A stretch of DNA of 10,125 bases from DASVXQ01 sp046727955 (GCA_046727955.1 JBKPDO010000096.1:1-10125), one strand, 5' to 3'; numbered from the stretch's first letter, positions 1 to 7,870 are shown. Notes: generated by a model from the letters alone, not told the origin. Translations and numbers: made by a program.

Positions 1-2652
1 GAGCCGCACCGCGGTGGCGTGCGCCGCCCGGGCCGGCGCCAGCGCCTCCTCGCGGCGCCCGGCCGCCAGCAGCGCCTCGGCCAGCCGCCAGCGCGAGCGG
101 GCCTCCTCGTACAGGTAGCCGTAGCCGAAGGCGTCCACCGAGGCCGCCCACAGGTCCGGGGCGGCACGCCCCTCCAGCCGCGCCCATTCGGCCTCGGCCC
201 GGGCCAGCCAGCCGAGCGCCTCCGGGCCCACCTGACGGCCGATCGAGCGGGACTTCCGCACCGCGGTCCTTGCCTGCTCGAGCAGTGGCTGGCCAGTCTT
301 CAGGGCCTCTTCCACAGCGGCGTCGTCGCCGGCGGCGCGCGCCCGCACGGCCCGGTCGGCCTCGGCCGCCAGCCCCAGCGTGGCGGGCCAGATGGCGCTG
401 AGCTCCCACTGCTCGTCGGTGGCGTCCAGCAGGGCAAGGGTGGCGCTGGCCAGCTCCCGGGCGCGGTCCAGGTCTCCCCGCCAGCGGGCGAGGTCGGCGC
501 CGCAGCCGCCGCCCATGTAGCTCACCCAGCTGTCGTCGCTGTGCCGCTCCTGGAGGCGGGCGAGCCGCTCGGCCGCGCCGGGACGACCGCGACCGACCTC
601 GACATACAAGGCCACCGCGTACAGGCTGGCGGCCGGGTTACGCTCGTCGAACGTGGCCGCCAGGCGCTCGGCCTCGTCCCACGAGCCGGCGACGTAGTCG
701 GCATAGCAGCGCATGATGCGGGAGTGCACGCCGTATTCGGACCAGGTGAGGCCACTGTTCTCGGCCAGCGCGATCGCCTCGCCGAAGACGGCGGCAGCGG
801 CGACCATGTCGCCCCGGTCCAGCTCGAGCACGCCCAGCGAGTACTGCGCCCGCACTTCCAGCCCGTGGTCGCCGACCGCGGCCGCCTTGGCGCGGGCGTC
901 GTGCAGGAGAGAGCGGCCGACGTCCGCATTGTCGAGGCGCTGCTCGATGACGGCCAGGGTGATCAGCGCGCGAGCCTCCTCGCCGGCGCTGCCCACCGCC
1001 CTGGCCGTCGCGAGCGCCTCGTCGCAGTAGCGCCGGGCCTCGTCGTACTGGCGCATGGACGCCAGGACGCGGGCGAGCCCGGCGGTGACCTGCGCGCGCA
1101 GCGCCGTCGGGGGATCGGCGTCCACTAGCTCGACCGCACGCCGGCAGACCGCCACTGTCTCGCTGAGATCGTCTTCCACCTGGTACAGGAAATTCCCGAG
1201 GCGCTCGTATACCAGGGCCACGCGCGGGCGCTCCGCGCTGGCGTCGAGGGCGGCCACCGCCTCCCGGGCGTGGCTGACCGCACGCCGGTAGTCCCCGGAA
1301 TCGCTGGCCGCCTCGGCGGCCCTCAGTAGCAGGTCGACACGGTCCACGGCGGCCACCGAGGCAGCGTCCGGCACGCGGTCCCACAGCTCGCACGCCTGCA
1401 GGAGATGGTGGAGGGCCTCGGCCGGGGCGGAGACCGCGGTCGCGTCGGCCGCCGCTCTGACCAGCGCGGCGAGCGCGCCGGGTAGGTCGTGGGCGGCCAT
1501 GCAGTGGTAGGCCAGCTCCGCGGCCGGACCGTGGTCGGCCAGCAAGCGCGCATAGGTAGCGTGCAGCCGGGTCCGCTCCCCCGGCAGCAGGTCGCCGTAC
1601 ACGACCTCCTGGAGGAGCGCATGGCGGAACCGGTAGCTCTCGGTCACCGGGTCCGCGACCAGCACCTGGACGGCGATCGCCTCGCGCAGCCCCTGCTCGA
1701 GCTCAGGCTCCGGCCGGCCGGCGGCGGCCACGAGGAGCTGGTGGCCGACCCGGCGCCCGGCCACCGCGGCCACTTTCAGGACCTCCCGGGCCAGCTCGGA
1801 CAGGGCCTCCACCCGGCCGAGCAGCACGTCGGTGAGTGCCTCGGGCAGCATCACCTCGGCCCGCACGGCGCCGGCCGCCACCAGCTCCTCGGCGAAGAAG
1901 GCATTGCCCTCTGAGCGGGTCAGGATGCGGTCGACCGCGGCGCCAGAGACGCGACCGCCGGCCAGGGCCTCGACGTACTCGGTCAGCTCGGCGCGGTTAA
2001 ACGGCGGCAGCTCGACCCGCTCGAGGTCGGGCACCCGGAACAGCTCGGCCAGCAGCGGGCGCAGGGGATGGCGGCGGTGCAGCTCGTCGGACCGGTAGCT
2101 GGCGACCAGGGCGATCCGCCCGGTCCGCAGGGTCCGGACCAGGAAGGCCAGTAAATCCCGAGTGGAGCGGTCGGCCCAATGCATGTCCTCGATCACCAGC
2201 AGCAGGGGCGCCAGCTCCGACAGGCGGACGAGCAGGGACAGCACGCCGTCCATGAGCTGGACCTGCTCGAACCCGTCGCTGGAGATGGGGGTCGGCACCC
2301 GCTCCTCCCCCGCCTTGGGCAGCAGGCGGCCGAGCCCGGGCACGGCGGCGACCAGCGGGGCGGCCGCCTCGGCCTCGCCAGGTCGTGTCCACAGGTCGCG
2401 GAAGGCGTCGACGAAGGGGACGTAGGGCAGGCCGACGTCCCCGACCTCCATGCAGCCGCCCACTAGCACGCGGGCGCCTCGCCGCTCGGCGCGGGCGACG
2501 AGCTCGGCGATCAGGCGGGTCTTGCCAACTCCGGCGTCGCCGGCCACCAGCGCGGCCGAGGCGCGGCCGTCCTCGGCCCGCTCGAGCACCTCGAGCAGGC
2601 GGCCGAGCTCGCTCGCCCTGCCGACGAACAGGGAAGTGGTCGCGGTCACCAT
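1..2652 (-). CDS. AAA-ATPase/TPR transcriptional regulator, LuxR (LAL/MalT-like) type, C-terminus cut off by window edge
   Basis: Partial gene: 884 codons are open from an ATG at 2652-2650 to the left edge. Residues 8-20 carry the LFVGR..EL..L lead-in typical of AAA_16-type signalling ATPases. A Walker A motif GDAGVGKT lies at residues 38-45 and a Walker B LLLVIEDMHWAD around 151-161. An arginine-containing ASYRSDEL strand and a winged-helix-like segment follow. From about residue 370 to the edge the protein is Ala/Leu/Arg-rich paired helices that read as TPR repeats, ending in ALAPARAAHATAVRL, a common lead-in to the C-terminal LuxR helix-turn-helix. The family usually has 900-1000 residues, so the DNA-binding domain should lie just outside; it is not seen. 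Such proteins are ATP-dependent cytoplasmic activators; the inducer here is unknown. The ribosome site before the ATG is weak (GGCGGG about 12 bases upstream), so the start is less certain than the gene. An adenylate cyclase is unlikely because no cyclase domain precedes the ATPase. Confidence 0.87.
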   Translation of the reverse strand, partial: MVTATTSLFVGRASELGRLLEVLERAEDGRASAALVAGDAGVGKTRLIAELVARAERRGARVLVGGCMEVGDVGLPYVPFVDAFRDLWTRPGEAEAAAPLVAAVPGLGRLLPKAGEERVPTPISSDGFEQVQLMDGVLSLLVRLSELAPLLLVIEDMHWADRSTRDLLAFLVRTLRTGRIALVASYRSDELHRRHPLRPLLAELFRVPDLERVELPPFNRAELTEYVEALAGGRVSGAAVDRILTRSEGNAFFAEELVAAGAVRAEVMLPEALTDVLLGRVEALSELAREVLKVAAVAGRRVGHQLLVAAAGRPEPELEQGLREAIAVQVLVADPVTESYRFRHALLQEVVYGDLLPGERTRLHATYARLLADHGPAAELAYHCMAAHDLPGALAALVRAAADATAVSAPAEALHHLLQACELWDRVPDAASVAAVDRVDLLLRAAEAASDSGDYRRAVSHAREAVAALDASAERPRVALVYERLGNFLYQVEDDLSETVAVCRRAVELVDADPPTALRAQVTAGLARVLASMRQYDEARRYCDEALATARAVGSAGEEARALITLAVIEQRLDNADVGRSLLHDARAKAAAVGDHGLEVRAQYSLGVLELDRGDMVAAAAVFGEAIALAENSGLTWSEYGVHSRIMRCYADYVAGSWDEAERLAATFDERNPAASLYAVALYVEVGRGRPGAAERLARLQERHSDDSWVSYMGGGCGADLARWRGDLDRARELASATLALLDATDEQWELSAIWPATLGLAAEADRAVRARAAGDDAAVEEALKTGQPLLEQARTAVRKSRSIGRQVGPEALGWLARAEAEWARLEGRAAPDLWAASVDAFGYGYLYEEARSRWRLAEALLAAGRREEALAPARAAHATAVRL

Positions 2653-2680
2653 ATCCGCAAGTATCCCGCCGGCCCGGGAC

Positions 2681-2734
2681 AATGAAAACGTGAGCGGGCC
2701 GGCCGTGGGCGATGAAAGCGTGAGCGGGCCGGCC
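2681..2734. repeat. 30-bp-period direct repeat, two copies
   Basis: A 24-base block starting AATGAAAACGTGAGC at 2681-2704 recurs as GATGAAAGCGTGAGC at 2711-2734, with only two differences (A/G at the first base and A/G at the eighth). The last 15 bases are identical. The duplication supplies the two interchangeable arms of the hairpin at 2690-2755. Confidence 0.85.
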
Positions 2735-2755
2735 TCCAGGTCCGGCCCGCTCACG
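2690..2755 (-). terminator. Hairpin with duplicated arm, likely transcription terminator
   Basis: The arm GTGAGCGGGCCGG occurs at 2690-2702 and again at 2720-2732; its exact reverse complement lies at 2742-2754. Including flanking C/G pairs, 14-bp perfect stems can form as 2719-2732 with 2742-2755 (9-base loop) or as 2689-2702 with 2742-2755. Read on the minus strand, the near stem is followed by GCTTTCAT and the far arm by GTTTTCATT, giving short T runs like a Rho-independent terminator. It lies about 25 bases past the stop of the 55-residue gene and ends only 37 bases before the start of the ATPase regulator, so it could insulate or attenuate that regulator. The stem is seen directly; termination is inferred. 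Confidence 0.6.
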
Positions 2756-2780
2756 GGCTTGAGATTGGTGCTCACCACAC

Positions 2781-2948
2781 TTACCTGGCGGTCGCTGGGC
2801 GGAGCTTTCCTCCAGGAGCGGTGCGGGAGCGCTGCCGCCGCAGCCGCCGGGCGCGCCGCGCCAGGCGCTCGCGGGAGGCCTCCTGCCGCAGCTCGTCGAT
2901 GTGCTGCTGCGCGATCATCGCGCTGGTGTCCAGAAGCGTTGCGCTCAT
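2781..2948 (-). CDS. Small basic hypothetical protein, 55 residues
   Basis: ATG at 2948-2946, stop TAA at 2783-2781. A strong ribosome site GGAGGG sits five bases before the ATG. The product starts MSATLLDTSAMIAQQHIDEL, continues with an Arg-rich helix (about residues 20-43, RERLARRARRLRRQR) and has a short GGKLRPATAR tail. It has no signal peptide or membrane segment. The layout resembles short Actinomycetota proteins of unknown function with a QxHIxELRxEA helix followed by an RRARR tail; that resemblance is from memory, not a search. The basic helix could bind nucleic acid or an acidic partner, which is inference. It stands alone, with a likely terminator just downstream and a repeat-rich leader upstream. 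The ribosome site and ordered amphipathic content argue for a real gene; its size leaves doubt. Confidence 0.68.
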   Translation of the reverse strand: MSATLLDTSAMIAQQHIDELRQEASRERLARRARRLRRQRSRTAPGGKLRPATAR

Positions 2949-3268
2949 CTTGCCCTCCGTGTCTTCGTCCTCGTGTTCACACTGATGAAGGTAGGTCTAA
3001 GGTGGCCCCTCGCACCTCGGGCGACAGCCTTAGATCGGCCTGGCCGACGCCTCATTTCCGCAGCTCGGCGCGGCCAGAGTGGATGGCGGCCTAAGCCTGA
3101 GGTCCTCAGCGGCCTCGGTCTCAGGGGGGCGAGGAGCCCGCGGCGCCCGGAGGTGCCATGAGGTGCCATGTTTAGGCCGCTCGTCGCCCTTAGGCGGCCG
3201 GTCAGGGCCTGGGGAGGCGCCGGTCAGGGCCTGGGGAGGCGCCGGTCAGCGCCCTGGGGAGGGGCCGG
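2949..3268. other. Repeat-rich intergenic region, 320 bp
   Basis: I see no convincing gene here. The stretch holds the presumed promoter and leader of the 55-residue gene, read leftward. It contains an inverted pair TCTAAGG (2996-3002) / CCTTAGA (3028-3034), a 13-base palindrome CTGAGG-T-CCTCAG (3097-3109), a tandem 10-bp repeat (3151-3170), GGCCGC/GCGGCC arms around 3174-3198 and the 22-bp tandem repeats that run into the ybdK-like stop. CTAAG/CTTAG words recur at about 2997, 3029, 3091 and 3189, which stands out in such GC-rich DNA. A near-palindrome GTGTTCACAC lies at 2974-2983, about 25 bases before the small gene. No consensus -35/-10 pair is clear. Confidence 0.6.
3151..3170. repeat. 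Perfect tandem 10-bp repeat, two copies
   Basis: AGGTGCCATG occurs back to back at 3151-3160 and 3161-3170. The period is about one helical turn. It could be replication slippage or a small paired binding site; nothing decides between these. Confidence 0.8.
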
Positions 3269-3272
3269 TCAG
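3197..3272. repeat. 22-bp tandem repeat, about 3.4 copies, overlapping the ybdK-like stop codon
   Basis: Two identical 22-base units (GCCGGTCAGGGCCTGGGGAG plus GC) lie at 3197-3218 and 3219-3240. A diverged third unit with GCGCCCT in place of GGGCCT is at 3241-3263, and a partial fourth starts at 3264. The fourth copy contains the stop codon of the minus-strand ligase (TCA at 3269-3271), so the array looks like outward duplication of the end of that gene. The plus strand carries several G runs, including GGGGAGGGG at 3256-3264. Confidence 0.85.
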
Positions 3273-4375
3273 CGGCGCAGGCCGATCACGGTCTCTTCGG
3301 CGAGGTGGTCGACCACCGCCTCGAGGCTCCCGGTCTGCTCGTAGACGCGCAGTTGCCGGTCGGCGCTGGTGCCGCCCTGCAGGATCGTGTGGACGTACTC
3401 GACGTCCTTTCGGGAGCCGAGCTCGTCCACCACGTCGTCGACGAACTCCAGCAGCTCCAGGGCGAGGTCCCGCATCGGCACCTCCACCAGCTTGCCGAAA
3501 TCGATCAGCGGCCCGTCGATGCCGTATCGCATGGCGCGCCACTTGTTCTCGCCGATCAGGCTGGGATGGTATTTCCGGAACCCGAGGTTCCGAGCGCGCA
3601 GCGACAGCAGCTTGGCGCAGATCGCCTGGATGAGCGCCGCGATGCAGATGACCTCGTCCACCTTGGTGCACGCGTCGCAGACGCGGAACTCGATGGTTGG
3701 GTACTGCCAGTGCGGGCGCAGATCCCACCAGATTTTCTTGCCGTTGTCGATGGAATTGGTCCTGACGAGCAGCTTGACGTAATTCTCGAATTCGTCATAG
3801 GAGCTGAACTCAGGCGGAATCCCTGTGCGCGGGAAGCGCGACCAGACCACGCTCCGGTACGACTTGAGCCCGGTAACGCGCCTGAGCCAGAACGGGCTGG
3901 AGGTCGACAGGGCGAGCAGGTGCGGCAGGAAATACCGTGCCTCGTTCATGAGCTCGACACGTGACTCCGGGTCCGCGATGCCGACGTGCACATGCATGCC
4001 GAAGATCAGCAGCTCGCGAACCACGTCCTGCATCTCGTCCTCGATCAGCTTGTACCGCTCGAGCTCGGTGATCCGCTGGTCCTGCCAATGCGAGAACGGA
4101 TGGGTGCCAGCCGAGACCACGCGCAGCCCCTCTGGGCCGAGCAGCGACACCAGCGTGCCGCGCAGGCGCAACACCTCGTCGCGTGCCTCGGCGACATTGC
4201 TGCAGATCCTGGTCCCGACCTCGACCACCGACTGCAGCATTTCGGCCTTGACGTCGTCACCCAGAATGGGCCGGGCCGCCGCGAGCAGGGTGTCGATATG
4301 CGCCCTGAGCTCACCGTCAGGGCCGACGATCTGGAATTCCTCCTCGATGCCGATCGTGAGCGGCTGCTCGCTCAT
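3269..4375 (-). CDS. ybdK: Carboxylate-amine ligase, YbdK-like (glutamate-cysteine ligase family 2)
   Basis: The product has 368 residues, normal for this family (about 360-380). It belongs to the GCS2 ATP-grasp-like ligases, which join glutamate to an amine such as cysteine with ATP; E. coli YbdK has only weak gamma-glutamylcysteine ligase activity, so the true substrate here is unknown. Visible family motifs are TIGIEEEFQIVGPDGEL at the N-terminus (metal/substrate glutamates), SAGTHPFSHWQDQRIT, FGMHVHVGI in the middle and the strand YPTIEFRVCDACTKVDE. There is no signal peptide, so it is cytoplasmic. The start is ATG at 4375-4373 because GGGGAGG lies five bases upstream; a TTG at 4417 is open in frame but would add 14 residues outside the conserved fold. 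It lies 123 bp after the glucodextranase gene. A role in thiol protection or gamma-glutamyl conjugation is possible. Confidence 0.92.
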   Translation of the reverse strand: MSEQPLTIGIEEEFQIVGPDGELRAHIDTLLAAARPILGDDVKAEMLQSVVEVGTRICSNVAEARDEVLRLRGTLVSLLGPEGLRVVSAGTHPFSHWQDQRITELERYKLIEDEMQDVVRELLIFGMHVHVGIADPESRVELMNEARYFLPHLLALSTSSPFWLRRVTGLKSYRSVVWSRFPRTGIPPEFSSYDEFENYVKLLVRTNSIDNGKKIWWDLRPHWQYPTIEFRVCDACTKVDEVICIAALIQAICAKLLSLRARNLGFRKYHPSLIGENKWRAMRYGIDGPLIDFGKLVEVPMRDLALELLEFVDDVVDELGSRKDVEYVHTILQGGTSADRQLRVYEQTGSLEAVVDHLAEETVIGLRR

Positions 4376-4385
4376 CGCGACCTCC

Positions 4386-4409
4386 CCGGACTTGCCCGGA
4401 CTTGCCCGG
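4386..4409. repeat. 10-bp tandem repeat upstream of the ybdK-like gene
   Basis: CCGGACTTGC occurs at 4386-4395 and 4396-4405, followed by a partial CCGG. It sits just upstream of the ribosome site of the ligase gene and so lies in its leader. It may be slippage; a regulatory role is not shown. Confidence 0.75.
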
Positions 4410-4453
4410 CCGGCCAAATCGACAGGCCCATTTTGACTCCCCCATAGCCCGTC

Positions 4454-4459
4454 ACTCTA
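4454..4459 (-). promoter_or_regulatory. Possible -10 element for the ybdK-like gene
   Basis: On the minus strand TAGAGT resembles a -10 hexamer and lies about 80 bases before the ligase start. The matching -35 position reads GTCGCG, a poor match to TTGACA. The 123-bp gap before the ligase leaves room for its own promoter, but this element is weakly supported. Confidence 0.2.
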
Positions 4460-4489
4460 CCGGCGGTCCCAGCCACCGCGACACCCGGG

Positions 4490-4508
4490 CCAGCCTGATC
4501 AGGGCTGG
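4490..4508 (-). other. Short inverted repeat over the glucodextranase stop codon
   Basis: CCAGCC at 4490-4495 pairs with GGCTGG at 4503-4508 around a 7-base loop containing the TGATCA palindrome; the stop codon lies within it. No T run follows on the minus strand, so it is at best a weak terminator, and read-through into the ligase gene remains possible. Confidence 0.35.
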
Positions 4509-7500
4509 ATCGTCACCGCCTGGAGCGTGACCGGCTGGTGAAGCGTGTAATCCAGCTCGTCGGCCTGGGAGACACCCGCCGGGGTCAGCACGTCCATCGC
4601 CTTGGGCACGCTGCTCGGGTCGACCGTGCAGTGGGGGTCGGACGAGGCCGTGGCGCACACCCCGAACGCGAACTCCTGCGGCGTGGAGGCGAAGCCGCGG
4701 GCCTGGTCGGGGCTGAAGCCGTCCTGGCCGGTCAGCACGACCGTGAAGCCCCAGCCCGGGCCGGGCTGGCCGAGGCTCGCCTTGGGCACGCTGAAGGTGA
4801 TCAGGCGAGAGATCTCGTTCGCCCTGATAGTGATCGTGCCGAGGGTCGCCCCGCCGGCGTCCACGTAGCGCTGGCCGAAGCCCTGGACCTCCAGCAGGCG
4901 GCTCCACGCCGACCCCGCGGCGATCGCATAGTTGCGCTGCGGGAACGACGCCGCGGTCGAGGTCTGCGCGGCCGCCGGATCGTGCACGTACACGTCGACG
5001 AGCTGGGCGCCGAGCGGGCTGCCGAAGGTGGGCGAGAGGTTGCGGGTCCGCACCCGGAAGATGACGTTGGTGCCGTCGTCGAGGACCTGGAAGCGCTCCA
5101 GGTCGAACGCGCCCGGCTGGAAGTTCGTGGAGGTCGGGTAGGCGTAGTTGCCCGGCCCATTGTCGTCGGAGTCTGGGTCGCTGACGTCGAACAGCACCGT
5201 GCCAGGAGTGAAGTCGAGCACCACCGTGCGCTTGAGGTGCGCGGTGCCGCCGTCGCGGGCGGTGGCGACCACGTCCAGAACGATCGTGCCGCCGTTGATC
5301 GGCACGTCGGCGCTCCAGGTGCCGTCGCGCCCGGCGGTGGTCGTCACCACGGTGTTCTCCGAGTCCCTGTCGCTGTTGGTCGCCGACACGTCGATGGTGC
5401 TGTCCCGCGCCGCGGTGCCGGTCACGTGGACGGGCGAGGAGGCCACGGCGGTCCTGTCGGCCGGAGCGGTGACGGTCAGGTCGGTGGCCCCCTGCGTGTG
5501 GGTCACGTAGCGGTGCACGGTGCCGGCCGGCTGCTCCAGCAGCCGCCGGGCGTCAAGGTCGCGCACCAGCCGCACGAACTGAGCCGCCGACCAGGTGAGC
5601 GGCGCGGCAGAGCCGGCGGGCTGACCGTTGGCGAAGCCGATCGAGGCGACCTCGGGCGCGGTGCCGAACGGGGACGGCGCCAGGTCGGCGTTCTCCCAGT
5701 CCTGCTCCGGGATGAGGCCGACGCCGCCGGCGAAGCGCCGCATGGCGTCGGCCAGAGCCTGCGCGGTCGCCTGCTGGCCGATCGCGATGTGGTGCTCGGC
5801 CCGCTCCCCCGCCAGCACCGGCCACAGGTGCCCGCTGCCCCGGTTGGTCGGCGCCCACGGATGGCCGTCGGCGTTGCCGTCGCCGTAGCCGTCGCCGTTG
5901 TAGCGGTGCCAGCCCGGCCCGTTCACCGTCTCCGACCTGATGGTGGCGTCCACGATCGGGAGGGAGCGCGCCACGTCGGGGTCGTCGGCCGGGAACAGGC
6001 CGAGCCGGGTCAGCTCGAGGAAGCCGGCGTCGATGACCTCGCGCTGGTCGAGCGTTGGGCCACCGTTGCCGACGTTGTAGCTGATGGCGGCGTTCGGGTC
6101 GCCGGTCTTGGAGAGCCGGATGAAGTACGGCTGCTGGCTCTTGGAGCCGTTGGTGGTGACCGTCCAGCCCTTGACCGAGCGCTGGAAGTCGTCGGCGACC
6201 CCGCGATAGACGCGGGCCGAGGCGCGGTCGCCCGCCTGGTCGGCGATCCTGGCCGCGGCGATGAGCCCGGCGACCTCTGCCGCGATGGTCGAGGGCGAGA
6301 AGCCGCTCTGCTCCTCCCAGCGCTCGGCGCCGAAGGCCGGCCCGTGGCTGATCGCGAAGTCGGCCGCCCGCTTGACGTGGGCCTGGTAGAAGGCCGTGTC
6401 GGTGATGCCGGCCTGCAGCGCCATCAGGATCGGGTAGGTGACCTCGTCGAGCTGGGTGCCGAAGGTGTCCGGCGCCGCCTTGCCGTTGACCAGGCTGTTG
6501 CGCGGCATCGAGCCGTCCGGGAGCTGCTGGCGCTCGAACAGGAAGCGCACGGTGTCGCGGGCGGTGTCCAGGTCGCCGTCGAGCAGCAGGCCGGTGAAGG
6601 TCTCGTACAGGTCGCGCGCGAACACCTCTCGGTAGGAGCCGAAGTAGGTTCCGTTGGCGCTCCCCGCCGCCACCGCCTGTCCCCACGGCGAGGCCAGCGA
6701 GGCCACGATCGCGCCGGGGAAGGTCTTGTCCTCGGACGCCTTGAGCACGTTGGCGCTCAGGTAGTACGAGCTGGTGAGCGCCCGCCGGGTGGCGGAGGGC
6801 AGGCCGCGGAAGGCGTTGCCGGGCGAGCGCAGCCGCGCATCGTAGGCGACCCAACCGGCGCTGTAGCGGTCCAGCTGGCGGTCGAGCCGCCCGGCGAGGC
6901 TGGCGCCCGCCGTTGCGACGGCCTCGGCCTGGGTGGCGCCGAAGCCGAGCGCGAGGGTGACCTCCGGTCCCGGCGTCAGGTCCACCTGAGTAGTCTGCAC
7001 GAGGTTGCCGGCGGCCGCGCTGTCGTGGACGACGTTGAGCGCGCGGTCTTGGTCGAGCTGGACCAGGCCGTCGGAGTCGGTGCCGGCGTAGCCGTTGGTC
7101 ACCTGGGTAAACGGCCTCGACGGCCGCAGCGCGGCGTGGACCGGCTGGGCGTAGTCGCGGTTGGCGGCGATAGTGGCGGTGTTGACGTCGCTCGCGACCG
7201 GCACCGGCTGGCCGGTGCTGGTGTCCACCGTGCCAGTGTCGCCGCCGGCGTTGTCGGGGCCGCCGCCTCCGTTGCCGTTCACGGTGGGGTCGAAGCGGAC
7301 GTAGAGGCGGTAGCTGTCGCGGCTGCCGACCAGCGGCCGGAAGGTGGTGTGCAGCAGCACGGTGGCCCGGTTCGGGTCGGTCAGGTAGTCGGTGACGATC
7401 TGATAGCGGCCGTTCTTCGCGGTGGCCGTGACCTGGCAGGCCATGCCGCCCGGATCCAGCGCCCTGACGGTGTAGGTCATGTCCCGGGTCTGCAGATCGG

Positions 7501-7828
7501 TGAAGGTCACCCCGTCAGTGACGATGTACTGCAGGGTCTCGACGTTGGTGTTGTCGACGGTCGGGTAGTAGACGTCCGACAGGACCCCGCCCGCCACCGT
7601 GTACCAGACCTGGGAGGTGCGGTTACGCGCCGTGCCGAGGCAGTCCTTGCGGGCCAGGTCGAAGTGGGACAGGGCGCCTGGCCCACCGGTCGCCGGTCCC
7701 CCCTGCGTCACGGCCGGTGCGGCCTCCTGCGCCGCCTCCGCCGCACGTACCGGGAGGCCCACCTGCGCGGTGAGCGCGAGCCCGGCGGCCACCACGATCC
7801 CCACCACGCCGTACCGGACTCGCCTCAC
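4499..7828 (-). CDS. Secreted GH15 glucodextranase / glucoamylase with N, A, B and C domains
   Basis: The product has about 1109 residues and the domain order of Arthrobacter globiformis glucodextranase. A signal peptide covers residues 1-29 (basic RRVR start, hydrophobic core, VRA before the cut). Domain N, a beta-sandwich starting GALSHFDLARKDCLGTARNR, spans about 47-330. The alpha/alpha barrel spans about 335-760. The Ig-like domain B, starting DLTVTAPADRTAVASSPVHV, spans about 782-871. Domain C, starting FDVSDPDSDDNGPGNYAYPT, runs from about 880 to the end. In GH15 the general acid is the first Glu of the WEE motif (E505 here) and the base is the Glu of PEQ (E708); both are present. The family hydrolyses alpha-1,6 (dextran) or alpha-1,4 (starch) glucosidic links from the non-reducing end with inversion; substrate choice cannot be read from the sequence. 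I prefer GTG at 7828 (GGGGGTGGGG upstream, compact signal peptide) over GTG at 7861, which lacks a ribosome site. No LPXTG anchor is seen. Confidence 0.92.
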   Translation of the reverse strand: MRRVRYGVVGIVVAAGLALTAQVGLPVRAAEAAQEAAPAVTQGGPATGGPGALSHFDLARKDCLGTARNRTSQVWYTVAGGVLSDVYYPTVDNTNVETLQYIVTDGVTFTDLQTRDMTYTVRALDPGGMACQVTATAKNGRYQIVTDYLTDPNRATVLLHTTFRPLVGSRDSYRLYVRFDPTVNGNGGGGPDNAGGDTGTVDTSTGQPVPVASDVNTATIAANRDYAQPVHAALRPSRPFTQVTNGYAGTDSDGLVQLDQDRALNVVHDSAAAGNLVQTTQVDLTPGPEVTLALGFGATQAEAVATAGASLAGRLDRQLDRYSAGWVAYDARLRSPGNAFRGLPSATRRALTSSYYLSANVLKASEDKTFPGAIVASLASPWGQAVAAGSANGTYFGSYREVFARDLYETFTGLLLDGDLDTARDTVRFLFERQQLPDGSMPRNSLVNGKAAPDTFGTQLDEVTYPILMALQAGITDTAFYQAHVKRAADFAISHGPAFGAERWEEQSGFSPSTIAAEVAGLIAAARIADQAGDRASARVYRGVADDFQRSVKGWTVTTNGSKSQQPYFIRLSKTGDPNAAISYNVGNGGPTLDQREVIDAGFLELTRLGLFPADDPDVARSLPIVDATIRSETVNGPGWHRYNGDGYGDGNADGHPWAPTNRGSGHLWPVLAGERAEHHIAIGQQATAQALADAMRRFAGGVGLIPEQDWENADLAPSPFGTAPEVASIGFANGQPAGSAAPLTWSAAQFVRLVRDLDARRLLEQPAGTVHRYVTHTQGATDLTVTAPADRTAVASSPVHVTGTAARDSTIDVSATNSDRDSENTVVTTTAGRDGTWSADVPINGGTIVLDVVATARDGGTAHLKRTVVLDFTPGTVLFDVSDPDSDDNGPGNYAYPTSTNFQPGAFDLERFQVLDDGTNVIFRVRTRNLSPTFGSPLGAQLVDVYVHDPAAAQTSTAASFPQRNYAIAAGSAWSRLLEVQGFGQRYVDAGGATLGTITIRANEISRLITFSVPKASLGQPGPGWGFTVVLTGQDGFSPDQARGFASTPQEFAFGVCATASSDPHCTVDPSSVPKAMDVLTPAGVSQADELDYTLHQPVTLQAVTIQP

Positions 7829-7870
7829 TGCGCCCCACCCCCAACTGCGCTGATAAGCCACTTGGGCGGG

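Noticed and set aside
19..1128. Plus-strand open frame of 369 codons at the left edge
   Set aside because: It lies opposite the ATPase/TPR regulator, has Arg/Gly/Ala-biased composition and shows no recognisable motif.
2945..3169. Minus-strand 74-codon frame whose stop overlaps the small gene start as ATGA
   Set aside because: It lacks a ribosome site, is Arg/Pro-rich without structure and runs through repeats and palindromes. The small gene has its own strong ribosome site, so coupling is not needed.
3197..3272. 22-bp repeats as a CRISPR array
   Set aside because: The units abut directly with no unique spacers, and no cas gene is in the window.
4376..4417. Upstream TTG start for the ybdK-like gene
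   Set aside because: It would encode 14 residues across the 10-bp tandem repeat, before the conserved fold; the ATG at 4375 has a good ribosome site.
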